A stretch of 64,000 bases of DNA from Demequina muriae (GTDB taxonomy: Bacteria; Actinomycetota; Actinomycetes; Actinomycetales; Demequinaceae): positions 2,542,001 to 2,606,000 of the forward strand of contig NZ_JAUHQA010000001.1 in the NCBI RefSeq assembly GCF_030418295.1, read 5' to 3'. A program made the position numbers and the translations under genes. The stretch's first letter is position 1, and each line of letters begins with the position of its first letter. This document shows, one piece after another, positions 45,865-60,027 of the stretch. Under the pieces are notes generated by a model. It was not told the DNA's origin, made no database searches, and was given only the letters and a program-made list of their open reading frames with translations.

Positions 45865-46388
45865 TGGCGGTTCCGCGCATCGTGCTCATCGGACCGCCCG
45901 GCTCGGGCAAGTCCTCCGTGGGCAAGCGTGTGGCGCGACTGCTGTCGATCGCCTGGCGTGACACCGACGTCGATGTCGCGGAGCGCGCAGGCAAGTCCAT
46001 TCCCGATGTGTTCTTCGACGACGGCGAGGCCGCGTTCCGCGCGCTGGAGAAGAGCGCGGTCGCGACCGCGCTGGCCGAGCACGATGGCGTTCTGTCGCTC
46101 GGTGGCGGCGCCATCCTGGATCCCGACACCCAGGCGCTCCTCGAGCGCTCAGCCGTCGACGGCGCCCAGGTCGTGTTCCTCGACGTGTCGCTTGCGAAGG
46201 CAGCACCGCGCGTGGGCCTCAACCGGGCGCGGCCGCTGCTCGCGACCAACCCGCGGCAGCAATGGAAGGCACTGATGGACGCGCGACGTCCCATCTACGA
46301 GCGCCTTGCCACCTCCACGGTGCTCACCGACGACCTCAACCCCGACCAGGTCGCCCATGCTATCGCCGCTCTGGAGGATCACCGTTGA
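45864..46388 (+). CDS. aroK: Shikimate kinase
   Basis: The 174-residue kinase has Walker A IGPPGSGKSSVG, the shikimate-binding DTDVDVAERAGKSIPDVF, the GGG loop SLGGGAILD, and a lid with NRARPLLA. It phosphorylates shikimate from ATP. It is coupled to aroC and aroB by one-base and four-base overlaps. Confidence 0.95.
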   Translation: MAVPRIVLIGPPGSGKSSVGKRVARLLSIAWRDTDVDVAERAGKSIPDVFFDDGEAAFRALEKSAVATALAEHDGVLSLGGGAILDPDTQALLERSAVDGAQVVFLDVSLAKAAPRVGLNRARPLLATNPRQQWKALMDARRPIYERLATSTVLTDDLNPDQVAHAIAALEDHR

Positions 46389-47473
46389 CTGCAGTCGTGA
46401 CCGTCGCCACCGCCGCGCCCTATGACGTCACGGTCGGTCGCGGCCTCCTGCCCGCCGCCGTCGATTCGCTGCCCGAGGGCGCCGTGCGCGTGCTCGTGGT
46501 GCACTCGGCGCCGCTGCGCGATCGCGCCGACGAGCTGAAGGGCCTGATCGAGGCGACCGGCCGTACCCCGGTGCTCGCCGAGGTGCCCGACGCGGAGGAG
46601 GGCAAGACCGCGGAGGTCGCCGCCTTCTGCTGGCGCGTCCTGGGAAGTTCCGACTTCACGCGTTCCGACGTGGTGATGGGCATGGGTGGGGGAGCGGTCA
46701 CCGACCTCGCCGGGTTCGTGGCCGCCACCTGGCTGCGCGGCGTCGCCGTGGTGCAGATCCCCACCACCGTGCTCGCCATGGTCGACGCCGCCGTGGGTGG
46801 CAAGACGGGAATCAACACCACGGAGGGCAAGAACCTCGTGGGCGCCTTCCACGAGCCTTCTGCCGTGTGGTGCGACACCGACTTTCTGCGGACGTTGCCC
46901 GCCAACGACCGCGTCGCGGGCCTGGCCGAGGTGGTCAAGGGCGGGTTCATCCGCGACACCCGGATTCTCGAGATCGTCGAGGCCGAGACGCCCGCGCTCA
47001 TCGCGCCCGAGCTCGACGAGCACGCGATGGAGGTACTCGAGGAACTCATCGCCCGCAAGATTCGCGTGAAGGCCGACGTGGTGGCGGCGGACCTCAAGGA
47101 GTCGCACCTGCGCGAGATCCTGAACTACGGCCACACCTTCGGCCACGCGATCGAATACACAGAGCGCTACCAGTGGCGCCACGGCGCGGCGGTCTCCGTG
47201 GGGATGGTTTTCGTCGCGGAGCTCGCGCGGCTCGCGGGCAAGCTCGACGACGCTGCCGTCGACAGGCACCGCAGCATCCTCACGGGCCTGGGCCTTCCCG
47301 TGACCTATCCGGGTCACCGGTGGGACGCGCTGCTCACCGCCATGAAGCGCGACAAGAAGACTCGTGGCGACATGCTCCGGTTCGTGATCCTGCAGGGCAT
47401 CGGCAACCCCGTGCGTCTCGAGGGTCCGGACCCCGCGCTGCTCGCCGGCGCGTACGACGCCGTCTCTCGCTGA
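46385..47473 (+). CDS. aroB: 3-dehydroquinate synthase
   Basis: The 362-residue enzyme has the NAD-binding GGGAVTDLAGFVAATWLRGV, the metal and substrate region AVGGKTGINTTEGKNLVGAF, and the His motif ILNYGHTFGHAIE. It turns DAHP into 3-dehydroquinate. The TTG at 46385, which overlaps the aroK stop, is chosen because GGAGGA lies six bases before it. A GTG four codons later is the alternative. It ends 25 bases before the convergent membrane protein gene. Confidence 0.95.
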   Translation: MTAVVTVATAAPYDVTVGRGLLPAAVDSLPEGAVRVLVVHSAPLRDRADELKGLIEATGRTPVLAEVPDAEEGKTAEVAAFCWRVLGSSDFTRSDVVMGMGGGAVTDLAGFVAATWLRGVAVVQIPTTVLAMVDAAVGGKTGINTTEGKNLVGAFHEPSAVWCDTDFLRTLPANDRVAGLAEVVKGGFIRDTRILEIVEAETPALIAPELDEHAMEVLEELIARKIRVKADVVAADLKESHLREILNYGHTFGHAIEYTERYQWRHGAAVSVGMVFVAELARLAGKLDDAAVDRHRSILTGLGLPVTYPGHRWDALLTAMKRDKKTRGDMLRFVILQGIGNPVRLEGPDPALLAGAYDAVSR

Positions 47474-47498
47474 ATCGCAGAGAGACGACGCTGCGGCC

Positions 47499-49280
47499 CT
47501 AGTCCTCGTCTGCCTCTGGGGGCGGGGTGAGGAGGCCCTCGCGCGACAGGTCGTCGAACAGGCTCCCCGGGTACACCCAGTAGGTGAAGCTGCCGTAGTA
47601 GTCGCCAGACACGGTCCACGCACCGGCTTCTGCCGGAATTGGGTTGAAAGCGGGGCTGAGCACGACGTCGACACCCGGGTCGCCTTGGGAGATGTCGACG
47701 AAGCCCACTGGCCTTGGTGTCGCCCAGAAGGTGATCAGGTTGTTCGACTGTGGGTATTGCGCGTCAATGCCGATCGGGACGTTGTCCGGCAAAGAGTCGA
47801 GCAGCTCTCCCAGGCGATAGTTGGTGCGGTAGTAGTCGTCTCTTGGGTCGACCCGAGAGGCGTCGTTCGCGAGGCTGATCCCCACCCAGAGGAGCGCGAG
47901 AACCAGCAGGCCGGCGTACTTGATGCGCGACGCGATCAATACCAGCGCGGTGATCACGACCGCGACGAGCGAGAACAGGGCCCATGGCTCGCTCCGTCCT
48001 TCGATGATCGCGTCCAGACTCAGGAGATGCGAGACTCCAGCGATATGGACATCGATCCAATAGCCGCCTTCCACCATCCGCGGGACGGTCGCAAACTGGA
48101 ACGCCGTCACGATGATCACCGCTGCCGCAAGCGTGGATGCGACGAGCACCCATGAGCGGACTCGTACGAGCGCGGCAAGCCCGATCACTGCAACCACAGT
48201 GAACAGATGGTCGAGATAGCGACCGTAGATCCAGGTGTCGAGACGGGTGAAGGTACTGCCGACGCCGTCGTGGGAGACCTGAATCACCACCAGGGCTAAG
48301 GACAAAGCCGTCATCCCGCCCAACAGAGCGGGCACCGTGTCGAAGCGACCACGGCGCGCGAGAAGCGCCCCGCCCACGAGCACGACGGCAGGCCAGGCTA
48401 CGACCGCGTACCACGCCTCGCCGGCACCTACTCCGAGCACTTCGCCGAACCCCTGCCACGGGTTGCGGAACGTCGATCCCACGCGGTCACCCGCGTAGTA
48501 GAGCTCGGACTCGACCCATCGCAAGGCCCCATAGGCGCCGAGCGACGTCGCTGTGGCAACGGAACCCGCGACGAGCGCGAGCCGCCAGTCCTTCGTCAGC
48601 CACCACAAGCACCAGAGCCCGCAGGCGAGCGCAATCGCGACACCTCGCCCGTGCGAGAGGACCACGCTCCCCACTGCGAAGCCGAAGAGGAGGGCACTGC
48701 CAAGACTGCGCCGCCGCTGCATGCGGATAGCAGCAAGCACGCACCCGCTAGTCGTGATCACGAGCAGAGTCTCTGCTAGCACATAGTTGCTGGGGACAGT
48801 GCGGGCGGGGGCGAGCATGACGACGGCCGCGATCACGATCGAGCCGGTAGGTGTGGCTCCGGCCCACCGTGCGAGCCGTGACAAGGGCCATACCGCGATG
48901 ACGGCCAAGGCGACACCGACCAGCAGTGCGGCCTGATACGCGACGTAAGGATCGCTGGTCAGCCACCACACGGGTGCGAGGAGAACTGCGAGCCCCGGCA
49001 TGTACGCCGCCCCAGCCAGCTGCCAGTCTGCACTGCCGAGAGCGATCACTCGCGCGTTCCCCAGCATACTGACTTCGTCCGCCTGGAAGAACGGGCCCGC
49101 TGCCCCCATAGCGACGTAGAGGTGTACGGCGGCGACGACAGCAATGGCAATGGCTGCAATAGCCGGCGGTGGCGCGAAGCGGTAGTCGGCGCTCCTGCTC
49201 CGCATGTGAGCGCGCCATGGTGAGGGAAGTGACGACGCCACTGTGTCGTGTGGCGCGCTCGCGTGGGGTGGGCTTGACAT
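47499..49280 (-). CDS. Polytopic membrane protein, possible GT-C-type glycosyltransferase
   Basis: The 593-residue protein has roughly a dozen TM helices. The first large external loop carries FFQADEVSMLGNARVI, an acidic motif at the place where GT-C mannosyl/arabinosyl transferases have their catalytic Asp/Glu. The C terminus is a soluble external domain of about 120 residues (SLPDNVPIGIDAQYPQSNNL). I do not recognise a specific family. ATG at 49280 is supported by TACTGT seven bases upstream. ATG at 49205 is an alternative. It interrupts the normal aroB-aroQ junction on the opposite strand and shows a less G+C-rich codon choice than its neighbours, which suggests insertion. Confidence 0.7.
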   Translation of the reverse strand: MSSPPHASAPHDTVASSLPSPWRAHMRSRSADYRFAPPPAIAAIAIAVVAAVHLYVAMGAAGPFFQADEVSMLGNARVIALGSADWQLAGAAYMPGLAVLLAPVWWLTSDPYVAYQAALLVGVALAVIAVWPLSRLARWAGATPTGSIVIAAVVMLAPARTVPSNYVLAETLLVITTSGCVLAAIRMQRRRSLGSALLFGFAVGSVVLSHGRGVAIALACGLWCLWWLTKDWRLALVAGSVATATSLGAYGALRWVESELYYAGDRVGSTFRNPWQGFGEVLGVGAGEAWYAVVAWPAVVLVGGALLARRGRFDTVPALLGGMTALSLALVVIQVSHDGVGSTFTRLDTWIYGRYLDHLFTVVAVIGLAALVRVRSWVLVASTLAAAVIIVTAFQFATVPRMVEGGYWIDVHIAGVSHLLSLDAIIEGRSEPWALFSLVAVVITALVLIASRIKYAGLLVLALLWVGISLANDASRVDPRDDYYRTNYRLGELLDSLPDNVPIGIDAQYPQSNNLITFWATPRPVGFVDISQGDPGVDVVLSPAFNPIPAEAGAWTVSGDYYGSFTYWVYPGSLFDDLSREGLLTPPPEADED

Positions 49281-49293
49281 GGCGGCGACAGTA
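49281..49293 (-). promoter_or_regulatory. Possible leaderless promoter of the membrane protein gene
   Basis: On the minus strand TACTGT (49293-49288) ends seven bases before the ATG, with no ribosome binding site between. This is the same layout as at aroC and metK. Confidence 0.4.
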
Positions 49294-49354
49294 GCACTTG
49301 CGTACCGCTGCGATTGTGACCGAAGTTCCGGTGTTCCATCCCACAGGGCCAAGC

Positions 49355-49382
49355 GCGAGGGTGGAACCGCGCATCCCCTCGC
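49355..49382 (+). promoter_or_regulatory. T-box-like motif and hairpin upstream of aroQ
   Basis: AGGGTGGAACCGCG (49358-49371) matches the T-box consensus AGGGTGGNACCGCG at every position. GCGAGGG before it can pair with CCCTCGC after it, which would be the lower antiterminator helix. The second short helix and a convincing Stem I are missing. TACGCT at 49383-49388, six bases before the aroQ ATG, instead looks like a leaderless promoter that would leave the motif untranscribed. The two readings conflict. Confidence 0.35.
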
Positions 49383-49394
49383 TACGCTGTCACC

Positions 49395-49844
49395 ATGACG
49401 ACCGTCCTGATCGCGAACGGCCCCAACCTGTCAAGGCTCGGCACGCGCGAGCCTGAGAAGTACGGAACCACCACGCTCGATGAGCTGGCCGCGCTGTGCA
49501 TGCAGTGGGGGAGCGAGCTCGGGCTCGAGGCCGTGGTGCGTCAGAGCGACGACGAGGCCACGATGGTGGGCTGGATGCATGAGGCCGTCGACGCGGGGTG
49601 GTCGGTGGTGCTGAACCCCGCGGCCTTCACTCACTACTCGTACGCGCTGCGCGATGCGTGCGCGCTTGTCAGCTCGGCCGGGCTCGCACTCGTCGAGGTT
49701 CACCTCACGAACCCGCACGCACGGGAAGAGTTCCGGCAGACGTCGGTGATCTCGGGCGTCGCGACCGGGACCATCGCCGGCTTCGGCACGGACTCGTACC
49801 GCCTGGGCCTCGAGGCCGTGGCGGCACGGGTCCACGAGCGTTGA
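49395..49844 (+). CDS. aroQ: Type II 3-dehydroquinate dehydratase
   Basis: The 149-residue protein starts TTVLIANGPNLSRLGTREPE, with the catalytic Tyr in EKYGTTTLDEL, the His in NPAAFTHYSYALRDA, and the conserved EVHLTNPHAREEFR and SGVATGTIAGFG. It dehydrates 3-dehydroquinate. Some residues differ from the common NPGAYTHTS form. It lies after the inserted membrane protein and before efp. Confidence 0.93.
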   Translation: MTTVLIANGPNLSRLGTREPEKYGTTTLDELAALCMQWGSELGLEAVVRQSDDEATMVGWMHEAVDAGWSVVLNPAAFTHYSYALRDACALVSSAGLALVEVHLTNPHAREEFRQTSVISGVATGTIAGFGTDSYRLGLEAVAARVHER

Positions 49845-49851
49845 CTGGGCT

Positions 49852-49857
49852 AGAATC
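49852..49857 (+). promoter_or_regulatory. -10 element upstream of efp
   Basis: TAGAAT lies 68 bases before the efp GTG, just after the aroQ stop. A ribosome site (GCGAAGGAC) is found about eight bases before the GTG. Confidence 0.5.
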
Positions 49858-49925
49858 GACGACGGCCTCCGCGCTCGGCGCGGATTGACGACACACACGA
49901 CGCAGCAGAGCGAAGGACTAGACCC

Positions 49926-50489
49926 GTGGCGACCTCGAACGACATCAAGAACGGCTCCGTGCTCAACCTCGATGGCAACCTCTGGACCATCATCGACTTC
50001 CAGCACGTGAAGCCCGGCAAGGGCGGCGCCTTCGTCCGCACCAAGATGAAGAACGTGATGACCGGCAAGACCGTCGACAAGACGTTCAACGCCGGCACCA
50101 AGGTCGAGTTCGAGACGGTCGACCGCCGCGACATGCAGTACCTGTACAGCGACGGCACGGGCTTCGTGTTCATGGACCCCGACACGTTCGACCAGGTCAC
50201 GGTCAGCGAAGCGGTCATGGGCGACGCCACCGACTATCTGCTCGAGAGCGAGAAGGCGACCATCGGCTCGCACAACGGCAACCCGATCTTCCTGGAGCTG
50301 CCCGCATCGGTGGTGCTCGAGGTGACGTACACCGAGCCCGGCCTGCAGGGCGACCGCTCGTCGGGCGGCACCAAGCCCGCCACGCTCGAGACCGGCAAGG
50401 AGATCCAGGTCCCGCTGTTCCTCGAGCAGGGCACCAAGGTCAAGGTCAACACCAGCTCGGGCGATTACCTCGGCCGCGTGAACGACTAG
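49926..50489 (+). CDS. efp: Translation elongation factor P
   Basis: This 187-residue three-domain factor helps ribosomes through proline stretches. The modification loop is [15 protein letters not shown], with Lys at the tip and Pro next to it, the actinobacterial form that may function unmodified. GDYLGRVND is the conserved end. Its stop overlaps the nusB GTG. Confidence 0.97.
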   Translation: MATSNDIKNGSVLNLDGNLWTIIDFQHVKPGKGGAFVRTKMKNVMTGKTVDKTFNAGTKVEFETVDRRDMQYLYSDGTGFVFMDPDTFDQVTVSEAVMGDATDYLLESEKATIGSHNGNPIFLELPASVVLEVTYTEPGLQGDRSSGGTKPATLETGKEIQVPLFLEQGTKVKVNTSSGDYLGRVND

Positions 50490-50986
50490 TGTCAGCCCGC
50501 ACCAAGGCCCGCAAGCGCGCTCTCGACGTCCTCTTCGAGGCCGAGCAGCGCGGCATGAACGTGGGTGACGCCCTCACGGCCCGGCTCATGGAGTCCGGCC
50601 GCGAGACGCCGCTGCCGGACTACTCCGCGGAGATCGTCCGCGGCGTGGTGTCGCGGTGGCGCGAGCTCGAGACGATCATCTCCGACGCGAGTCCCGACTG
50701 GCCCATGAAGCGCATGCCGTCAGTGGACCGCAACCTGCTGCGCATCGCCGCGTGGGAGATCCTCGACAACGATGACGTCTCAGTCGCCGTCGCGATCGAC
50801 GAGGCCGTCGAGCTGGCACGCGACCTCAGCACCGACGACTCGCCGCGGTTCATCAACGGCGTGCTGGGCCGGATCGCGCGCGAGGCCCCCGCCATCGGCT
50901 CCACGGCTGCCGACGCCGACGCCTCCGGTGGCACCGATGAGCCTGGCGTGCCTATCGTGGAGAAGGACCCCGAGACCGCACCGTAG
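50489..50986 (+). CDS. nusB: Transcription antitermination factor NusB
   Basis: The 165-residue all-helical protein begins SARTKARKRALDVLFEAEQR and has DRNLLRIAAWEIL and SPRFINGVLGRIA. It binds boxA RNA in rRNA transcripts. The GTG start overlaps the efp stop by one base. The last 30 residues are an acidic tail (ADADASGGTDEPG) not needed for the fold. Confidence 0.94.
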   Translation: MSARTKARKRALDVLFEAEQRGMNVGDALTARLMESGRETPLPDYSAEIVRGVVSRWRELETIISDASPDWPMKRMPSVDRNLLRIAAWEILDNDDVSVAVAIDEAVELARDLSTDDSPRFINGVLGRIAREAPAIGSTAADADASGGTDEPGVPIVEKDPETAP

Positions 50987-50999
50987 GAGTGCACAGGAC

Positions 51000-51374
51000 G
51001 TGACTGAGAACCGAAGCGCACCTGAACCCAGCGAGGCCGAACCTCACCAGGCCGAGCCTCGCAAGGATGAGCATAGCGAGTTCGACACGCCGGAGGGCGA
51101 CCTCAGCCTCCGCATCGGCCGCAAGCAGATCGACATCGACAGTCGCTGGGAGGCGGCCTCGATCCTGAACGACATGATGACGGGCCTGTGGTTCGTCATC
51201 GGCTCCATCCTCAACCTCCTCGACGTCGCGGAGATGGCGGCGCTGGTGTTCTACCTCGTCGGTTCGACTCAACTGCTCGCCCGTGCCGTCATCAGACTCG
51301 TGCGTCGGGTGCATGTGTGGGGCGGATACTCGCGGTCTCGTCCGCGCGCGTACAGGCCCGACGTCGACGACTAG
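51000..51374 (+). CDS. YrhK-like small membrane protein
   Basis: The 124-residue protein has an acidic/His N-terminal 35 residues, then LRIGRKQIDIDSRWEAAS and two TM helices (MTGLWFVIGSILNLL and MAALVFYLVGSTQLLARAVI), the layout of the YrhK domain. Function unknown. In many actinobacteria bldD occupies this place between nusB and pyrR, and it is absent here. GTG at 51000 is the first start after nusB. Confidence 0.65.
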   Translation: MTENRSAPEPSEAEPHQAEPRKDEHSEFDTPEGDLSLRIGRKQIDIDSRWEAASILNDMMTGLWFVIGSILNLLDVAEMAALVFYLVGSTQLLARAVIRLVRRVHVWGGYSRSRPRAYRPDVDD

Positions 51375-51416
51375 GAACGCGCATGCACGCAGCCGCGCAG
51401 CTGCTCACTGCTGGGG

Positions 51417-51422
51417 TAGGCT
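51417..51422 (+). promoter_or_regulatory. -10 element of the pyrimidine operon
   Basis: TAGGCT lies about 25 bases upstream of the PyrR-binding hairpin and 60 bases before the pyrR start. This is a suitable distance for the hairpin to lie within the 5' leader. Confidence 0.45.
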
Positions 51423-51440
51423 GACCACCACTGCAACCAT

Positions 51441-53004
<1,564 letters not shown>

Positions 53005-53008
<4 letters not shown>

Positions 53009-54339
53009 GCGCCAGCGCCAGTGCCCCAGAGAGCGTCGTCATCGAGAACGTGTCGATGTACTGCGAGACCACGGCGGACCTCGTGCTCGCCGGCGGGGTC
53101 ATCGCGTCATTGTCCGCGGCCGATGCGCCCGCGGGGGCGGTGCGGATCGACGGCTCGGGCCTGGTCGCCCTTCCTGGCCTGGTCGACCTGCACACGCACC
53201 TGCGCGAGCCCGGCCGCGAGGACGCGGAGACCATCGCCACAGGGTCGCGTTCGGCGGCCACCGGCGGGTTCGTCGCCGTGCACGCGATGGCGAACACCAC
53301 GCCGACGGCGGACACTGCCGGGGTGGTCGAGCAGGTGTGGAGCCGGGGCCGCGAGGTGGGCCTCGTCGACGTATTCCCGGTCGGCGCCGTGACCGTGGGC
53401 CTCGGCGGCACGCAGCTGTCCGAGATGGCCGCGATGGCCAACTCCCGCGCCCAGGTGCGGGTGTTCTCCGACGACGGCAAGTGCGTGCACGACCCGCTGC
53501 TGATGCGTCGCGCACTCGAGTACGTGAAGACGTTCGGGGGAGTGGTGGCGCAGCACGCGCAGGATCCGCGGCTCACCGAGGGCGCTCAGATGAACGAGGG
53601 CCTCGTCTCCGCGGAGCTGGGCCTCGCGGGATGGCCGTCCGTCGCCGAGGAGTCGATCATCGCTCGCGACGTGCTGCTCGCGGGCCACGTGGGCTCGCGC
53701 GTGCACATCTGTCACCTGTCGACCGCAGGCTCAGTCGAGATCATCCGATGGGCCAAGGCACGCGGCATCGACGTCACGGCCGAGGTGATGCCGCACCACC
53801 TGCTGCTGACCGACGAGTCGGCCCGGGGCTACGACCCGCGCTTCAAGGTCAACCCGCCGCTGCGCACGCAGGCGGACGTGGACGCGCTGCGGGCCGGCCT
53901 CGCCGACGGCACGATCGACATCGTCGCGACCGACCACGCGCCTCACCCGGACGAGGACAAGGACTGCGAGTGGGGAGCAGCCGCCATGGGCATGATCGGC
54001 CTCGAGACCGCCCTCGGGATCGTCCAGAAGACCATGGTCGACACGGGCGCTCTCTCGTGGCGAGACGTTGCGCGAGTGATGAGCGAGACTCCCGCGCGCA
54101 TCGGCCGCGACTCGGGCCACGGCCGGCCGCTCGCCGTGGGCGAGCCCGCGAACGTGACTCTCGTGGACCCCAGCGCAGCCTGGACCGTCGACCCGGCAGG
54201 CACCGCCAGCCGCTCGAACAACTCCCCATTCGGCGGCATCCAGCTGCCGGGGCGTGCCGTCGCGACGTTCCTGCGAGGCGCCCCCACGCACCTCGACGCC
54301 CGCTTTGCCGAGAACAGACACGAAGGAGCCCCCGCGTGA
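53005..54339 (+). CDS. pyrC: Dihydroorotase
   Basis: The 444-residue class I amidohydrolase has the metal motif [10 protein letters not shown], the second His pair region ([22 protein letters not shown]) and the catalytic Asp in ATDHAPH. It cyclises carbamoyl-aspartate. The GTG start overlaps pyrB and the 3' end overlaps carA, and the ribosome site of carA (GAAGGAG) lies inside its last codons. Confidence 0.95.
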
Positions 54340-55463
54340 CCCGCACCCCTGCGATCCTCGTTCTCGAGGATGGCCGCACGTTCGAGGGCGCCGCGTATGG
54401 CGCGCTCGGCCAGACCCTGGGCGAGATCGTCTTCAACACCGGCATGACCGGCTATCAGGAGACGCTGACCGACCCCAGCTACCACCGTCAGATCGTGGTC
54501 ATGACGGCGCCGCACATCGGCAACACGGGCGTCAACGACGAGGACAACGAGTCCCGTCAGATCTGGGTGGCCGGCTACGTGGTGCGCGACCCCTCTCGCC
54601 GGGCCTCGAACTGGCGCGCCCAGCGCACGCTGGACGACGACTTGGTCTCCCAGGGCATCGTGGGCATCTCCGGGATCGACACGCGCCAGCTCACCAGGAT
54701 CCTGCGCGAGGGCGTCATGCGCGCCGGGATCTTCTCGGGCGACGCGCTGGCCCCCGTGCAGGAGCTCGTCGAGCGCGTGCGCTCCGGCGAGCAGATGACC
54801 GGCGCGCACCTCGCCGACGAGGTCACCATCCCTGACGAGTACGTGGTCGAGCCGCCCGCGGGCGTGGCGACCATCGCCCACGTGGTCGCCGTCGACCTCG
54901 GGATCAAGGCGATGACCCCCGAGATGATGGCGCAGCGCGGCATCCGCGTCACGGTGGTGCCGTCCACGTGGACTGCGGATCAGGTGCTCGCCAAGAAGCC
55001 CGACGGGGTGTTCTTCTCCAACGGGCCCGGCGACCCGGCCGCCGCCGAGCGCGCCGTCGGCGTGCTGCGGTCCGTACTCGACGCCCAGGTGCCGTTCTTC
55101 GGCATCTGCTTCGGCAACCAGATTCTGGGCCGCGCGCTGGGCTATGGCACGTACAAGCTGCCGTTCGGCCACCGCGGCATCAACCTGCCCGTGATGGACC
55201 GCACCACCGGCAAGGTCGAGATCACCGCGCACAATCACGGCTTCGCCGTGGACGCCCCGCTCGACGGCGACTCCGTGTCGCCCGCGGGCTATGGCCGCGT
55301 CAAGGTCTCGCACGTGTGCCTGAACGACGACGTGGTCGAGGGCCTCGAGTGCCTGGACCTCCCCGCCTTCTCGGTGCAGTACCACCCCGAGGCGGCGGCC
55401 GGTCCGCACGATGCCGCCTACCTGTTCGACCGTTTCATCTCCGTCATGAAGGGAGCGCGCTAG
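54336..55463 (+). CDS. carA: Carbamoyl-phosphate synthase small subunit
   Basis: The 375-residue glutaminase subunit has an N-terminal CPSase domain ([32 protein letters not shown]) and a class I amidotransferase domain. The nucleophile is the Cys in [14 protein letters not shown], and the His-Glu pair is in [12 protein letters not shown]. The change from the common CLGHQ to CFGNQ is seen in other actinobacteria. GTG at 54336 follows GAAGGAG. Confidence 0.95.
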   Translation: MTRTPAILVLEDGRTFEGAAYGALGQTLGEIVFNTGMTGYQETLTDPSYHRQIVVMTAPHIGNTGVNDEDNESRQIWVAGYVVRDPSRRASNWRAQRTLDDDLVSQGIVGISGIDTRQLTRILREGVMRAGIFSGDALAPVQELVERVRSGEQMTGAHLADEVTIPDEYVVEPPAGVATIAHVVAVDLGIKAMTPEMMAQRGIRVTVVPSTWTADQVLAKKPDGVFFSNGPGDPAAAERAVGVLRSVLDAQVPFFGICFGNQILGRALGYGTYKLPFGHRGINLPVMDRTTGKVEITAHNHGFAVDAPLDGDSVSPAGYGRVKVSHVCLNDDVVEGLECLDLPAFSVQYHPEAAAGPHDAAYLFDRFISVMKGAR

Positions 55464-55465
55464 CG

Positions 55466-58795
<3,330 letters not shown>

Positions 58796-58842
58796 AAGTG
58801 CAGATGAGCTCAGAGGTGCCACAGTTGGGGAAGGAGCACCGT

Positions 58843-59685
58843 ATGCGGTTCGGCCACAGGCTTGCAGAGGCGATGGATCGCGTGGGGCCCCTGTGCGTCG
58901 GCATCGACCCACACGTGGAGCTCTTGCGCATGTGGGGGCTGGAGGACACTCCCGAGGGGCTCGCGGCATTCGGCGAGACCGTCGTGATGGCCTCGGTCGA
59001 CACTGCGGCCGCCGTCAAGCCGAACATCGCGTTCTTCGAACGTCACGGTGCCCGTGGCATCGCGGCTCTCGAGTACGTGCTGGGGCAGGCGCGCGAGCAC
59101 GATCTGATCACCATCATGGACGCCAAGCGCGGCGACATCGGCTCCACGATGGCGGGCTACGCCGATGCGTTCCTGCGGCCCGGCGCGCCGCTCGAGTGCG
59201 ATGCCCTCACGCTGTCGCCGTACCTGGGCTTCGGATCGCTCGAACCGGCGCTGTCCCTCGCGGCCGAGAACGGCAAGGGGGTGTTCGTGCTGGCGCTCAC
59301 GTCCAACCCCGAAGGGGCGTCGGTGCAGCACGCCCGCACGGCAGACGGCGAGTCCGTCGCCGGCGTGATGGTGCGCGAGGCGGCACAGAGAAATGTGGGC
59401 GCACAGCCCATGGGGGACGTGGGGCTCGTCGTCGGTGCGACGGTGGGTTCGGCGATGTCGGATCTCGGCATCGACCTCGGCGGGCTGAACGGCCCGATAC
59501 TGGCGCCCGGCATGGGTGCTCAGGGTGCTGGACCCGCTGAGGTGACCGCCACCTTCGGGAACGCATCCTCGCTGGTACTCGTCAATCAATCGAGAGGGGT
59601 CCTGTCCGCAGGGCCCTTTGCAGAAAAGCTGCGCGGCGCCATCCAGGCGGCCGCTGGAGCAGCCCAGTACGCGCTCAGGGCGTGA
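58843..59685 (+). CDS. pyrF: Orotidine 5'-phosphate decarboxylase (long, type 2)
   Basis: The 280-residue type 2 enzyme begins RFGHRLAEAMDRVGPLCVGI and has the catalytic ITIMDAKRGDIGSTMAGYAD and the late ILAPGMGAQGAG. It forms UMP. ATG at 58843 is chosen over starts at 58798 and 58804 because GAAGGAG lies six bases before it and homologues begin there. pyrD is not in the operon. TAGCAT at 58783-58788 inside carB could be an extra promoter. Confidence 0.94.
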   Translation: MRFGHRLAEAMDRVGPLCVGIDPHVELLRMWGLEDTPEGLAAFGETVVMASVDTAAAVKPNIAFFERHGARGIAALEYVLGQAREHDLITIMDAKRGDIGSTMAGYADAFLRPGAPLECDALTLSPYLGFGSLEPALSLAAENGKGVFVLALTSNPEGASVQHARTADGESVAGVMVREAAQRNVGAQPMGDVGLVVGATVGSAMSDLGIDLGGLNGPILAPGMGAQGAGPAEVTATFGNASSLVLVNQSRGVLSAGPFAEKLRGAIQAAAGAAQYALRA

Positions 59686-59712
59686 ATTCCCCGGCGCGAG
59701 GAAGGAGGGGTC

Positions 59713-60027
59713 GTGGCGACACCTGAACTGTCCGAAGAGCAGCGTGCGGCGGCCCTCGTGAAGGCGACGGCCGTGCGAAGCGCACGACGTGTCTTCAAGG
59801 AGGAGCTGGCCCGCGGTGAAATGACGTTGCACGAAGCGATCACTCGCGCCAAGGCCGACGAGGCCCTTGCCGGGATCAGGGTGCGCGATCTGTTGCAGTG
59901 CCTGCCCGGCATCGGGCCCAAGCGCGCCGAATCGGCCATGGAGGAGATCGGGATCTCACAGGCCCGTCGCATCCGTGGTCTCGGCACGCACCAGATCGAC
60001 GCCCTCGTCGAACGCGAGCATCGGTGA
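59713..60027 (+). CDS. mihF: Actinobacterial integration host factor (mIHF/sIHF)
   Basis: The 104-residue nucleoid protein is all helical with a helix-two-turn-helix/H2TH-like segment (VRDLLQCLPGIGPKRAESAM) and basic surfaces. It is found only in actinobacteria and binds DNA with low specificity, shaping the chromosome. GGAAGGAGG lies before the GTG. The stop overlaps the gmk start, the usual mihF-gmk-rpoZ-coaBC-metK order. Confidence 0.95.
   Translation: MATPELSEEQRAAALVKATAVRSARRVFKEELARGEMTLHEAITRAKADEALAGIRVRDLLQCLPGIGPKRAESAMEEIGISQARRIRGLGTHQIDALVEREHR

Noticed and set aside
49842..49857. TTGACT and TAGAAT as a paired promoter for efp
   Set aside because: The spacer is only four bases, so TTGACT cannot be the -35 for that -10.
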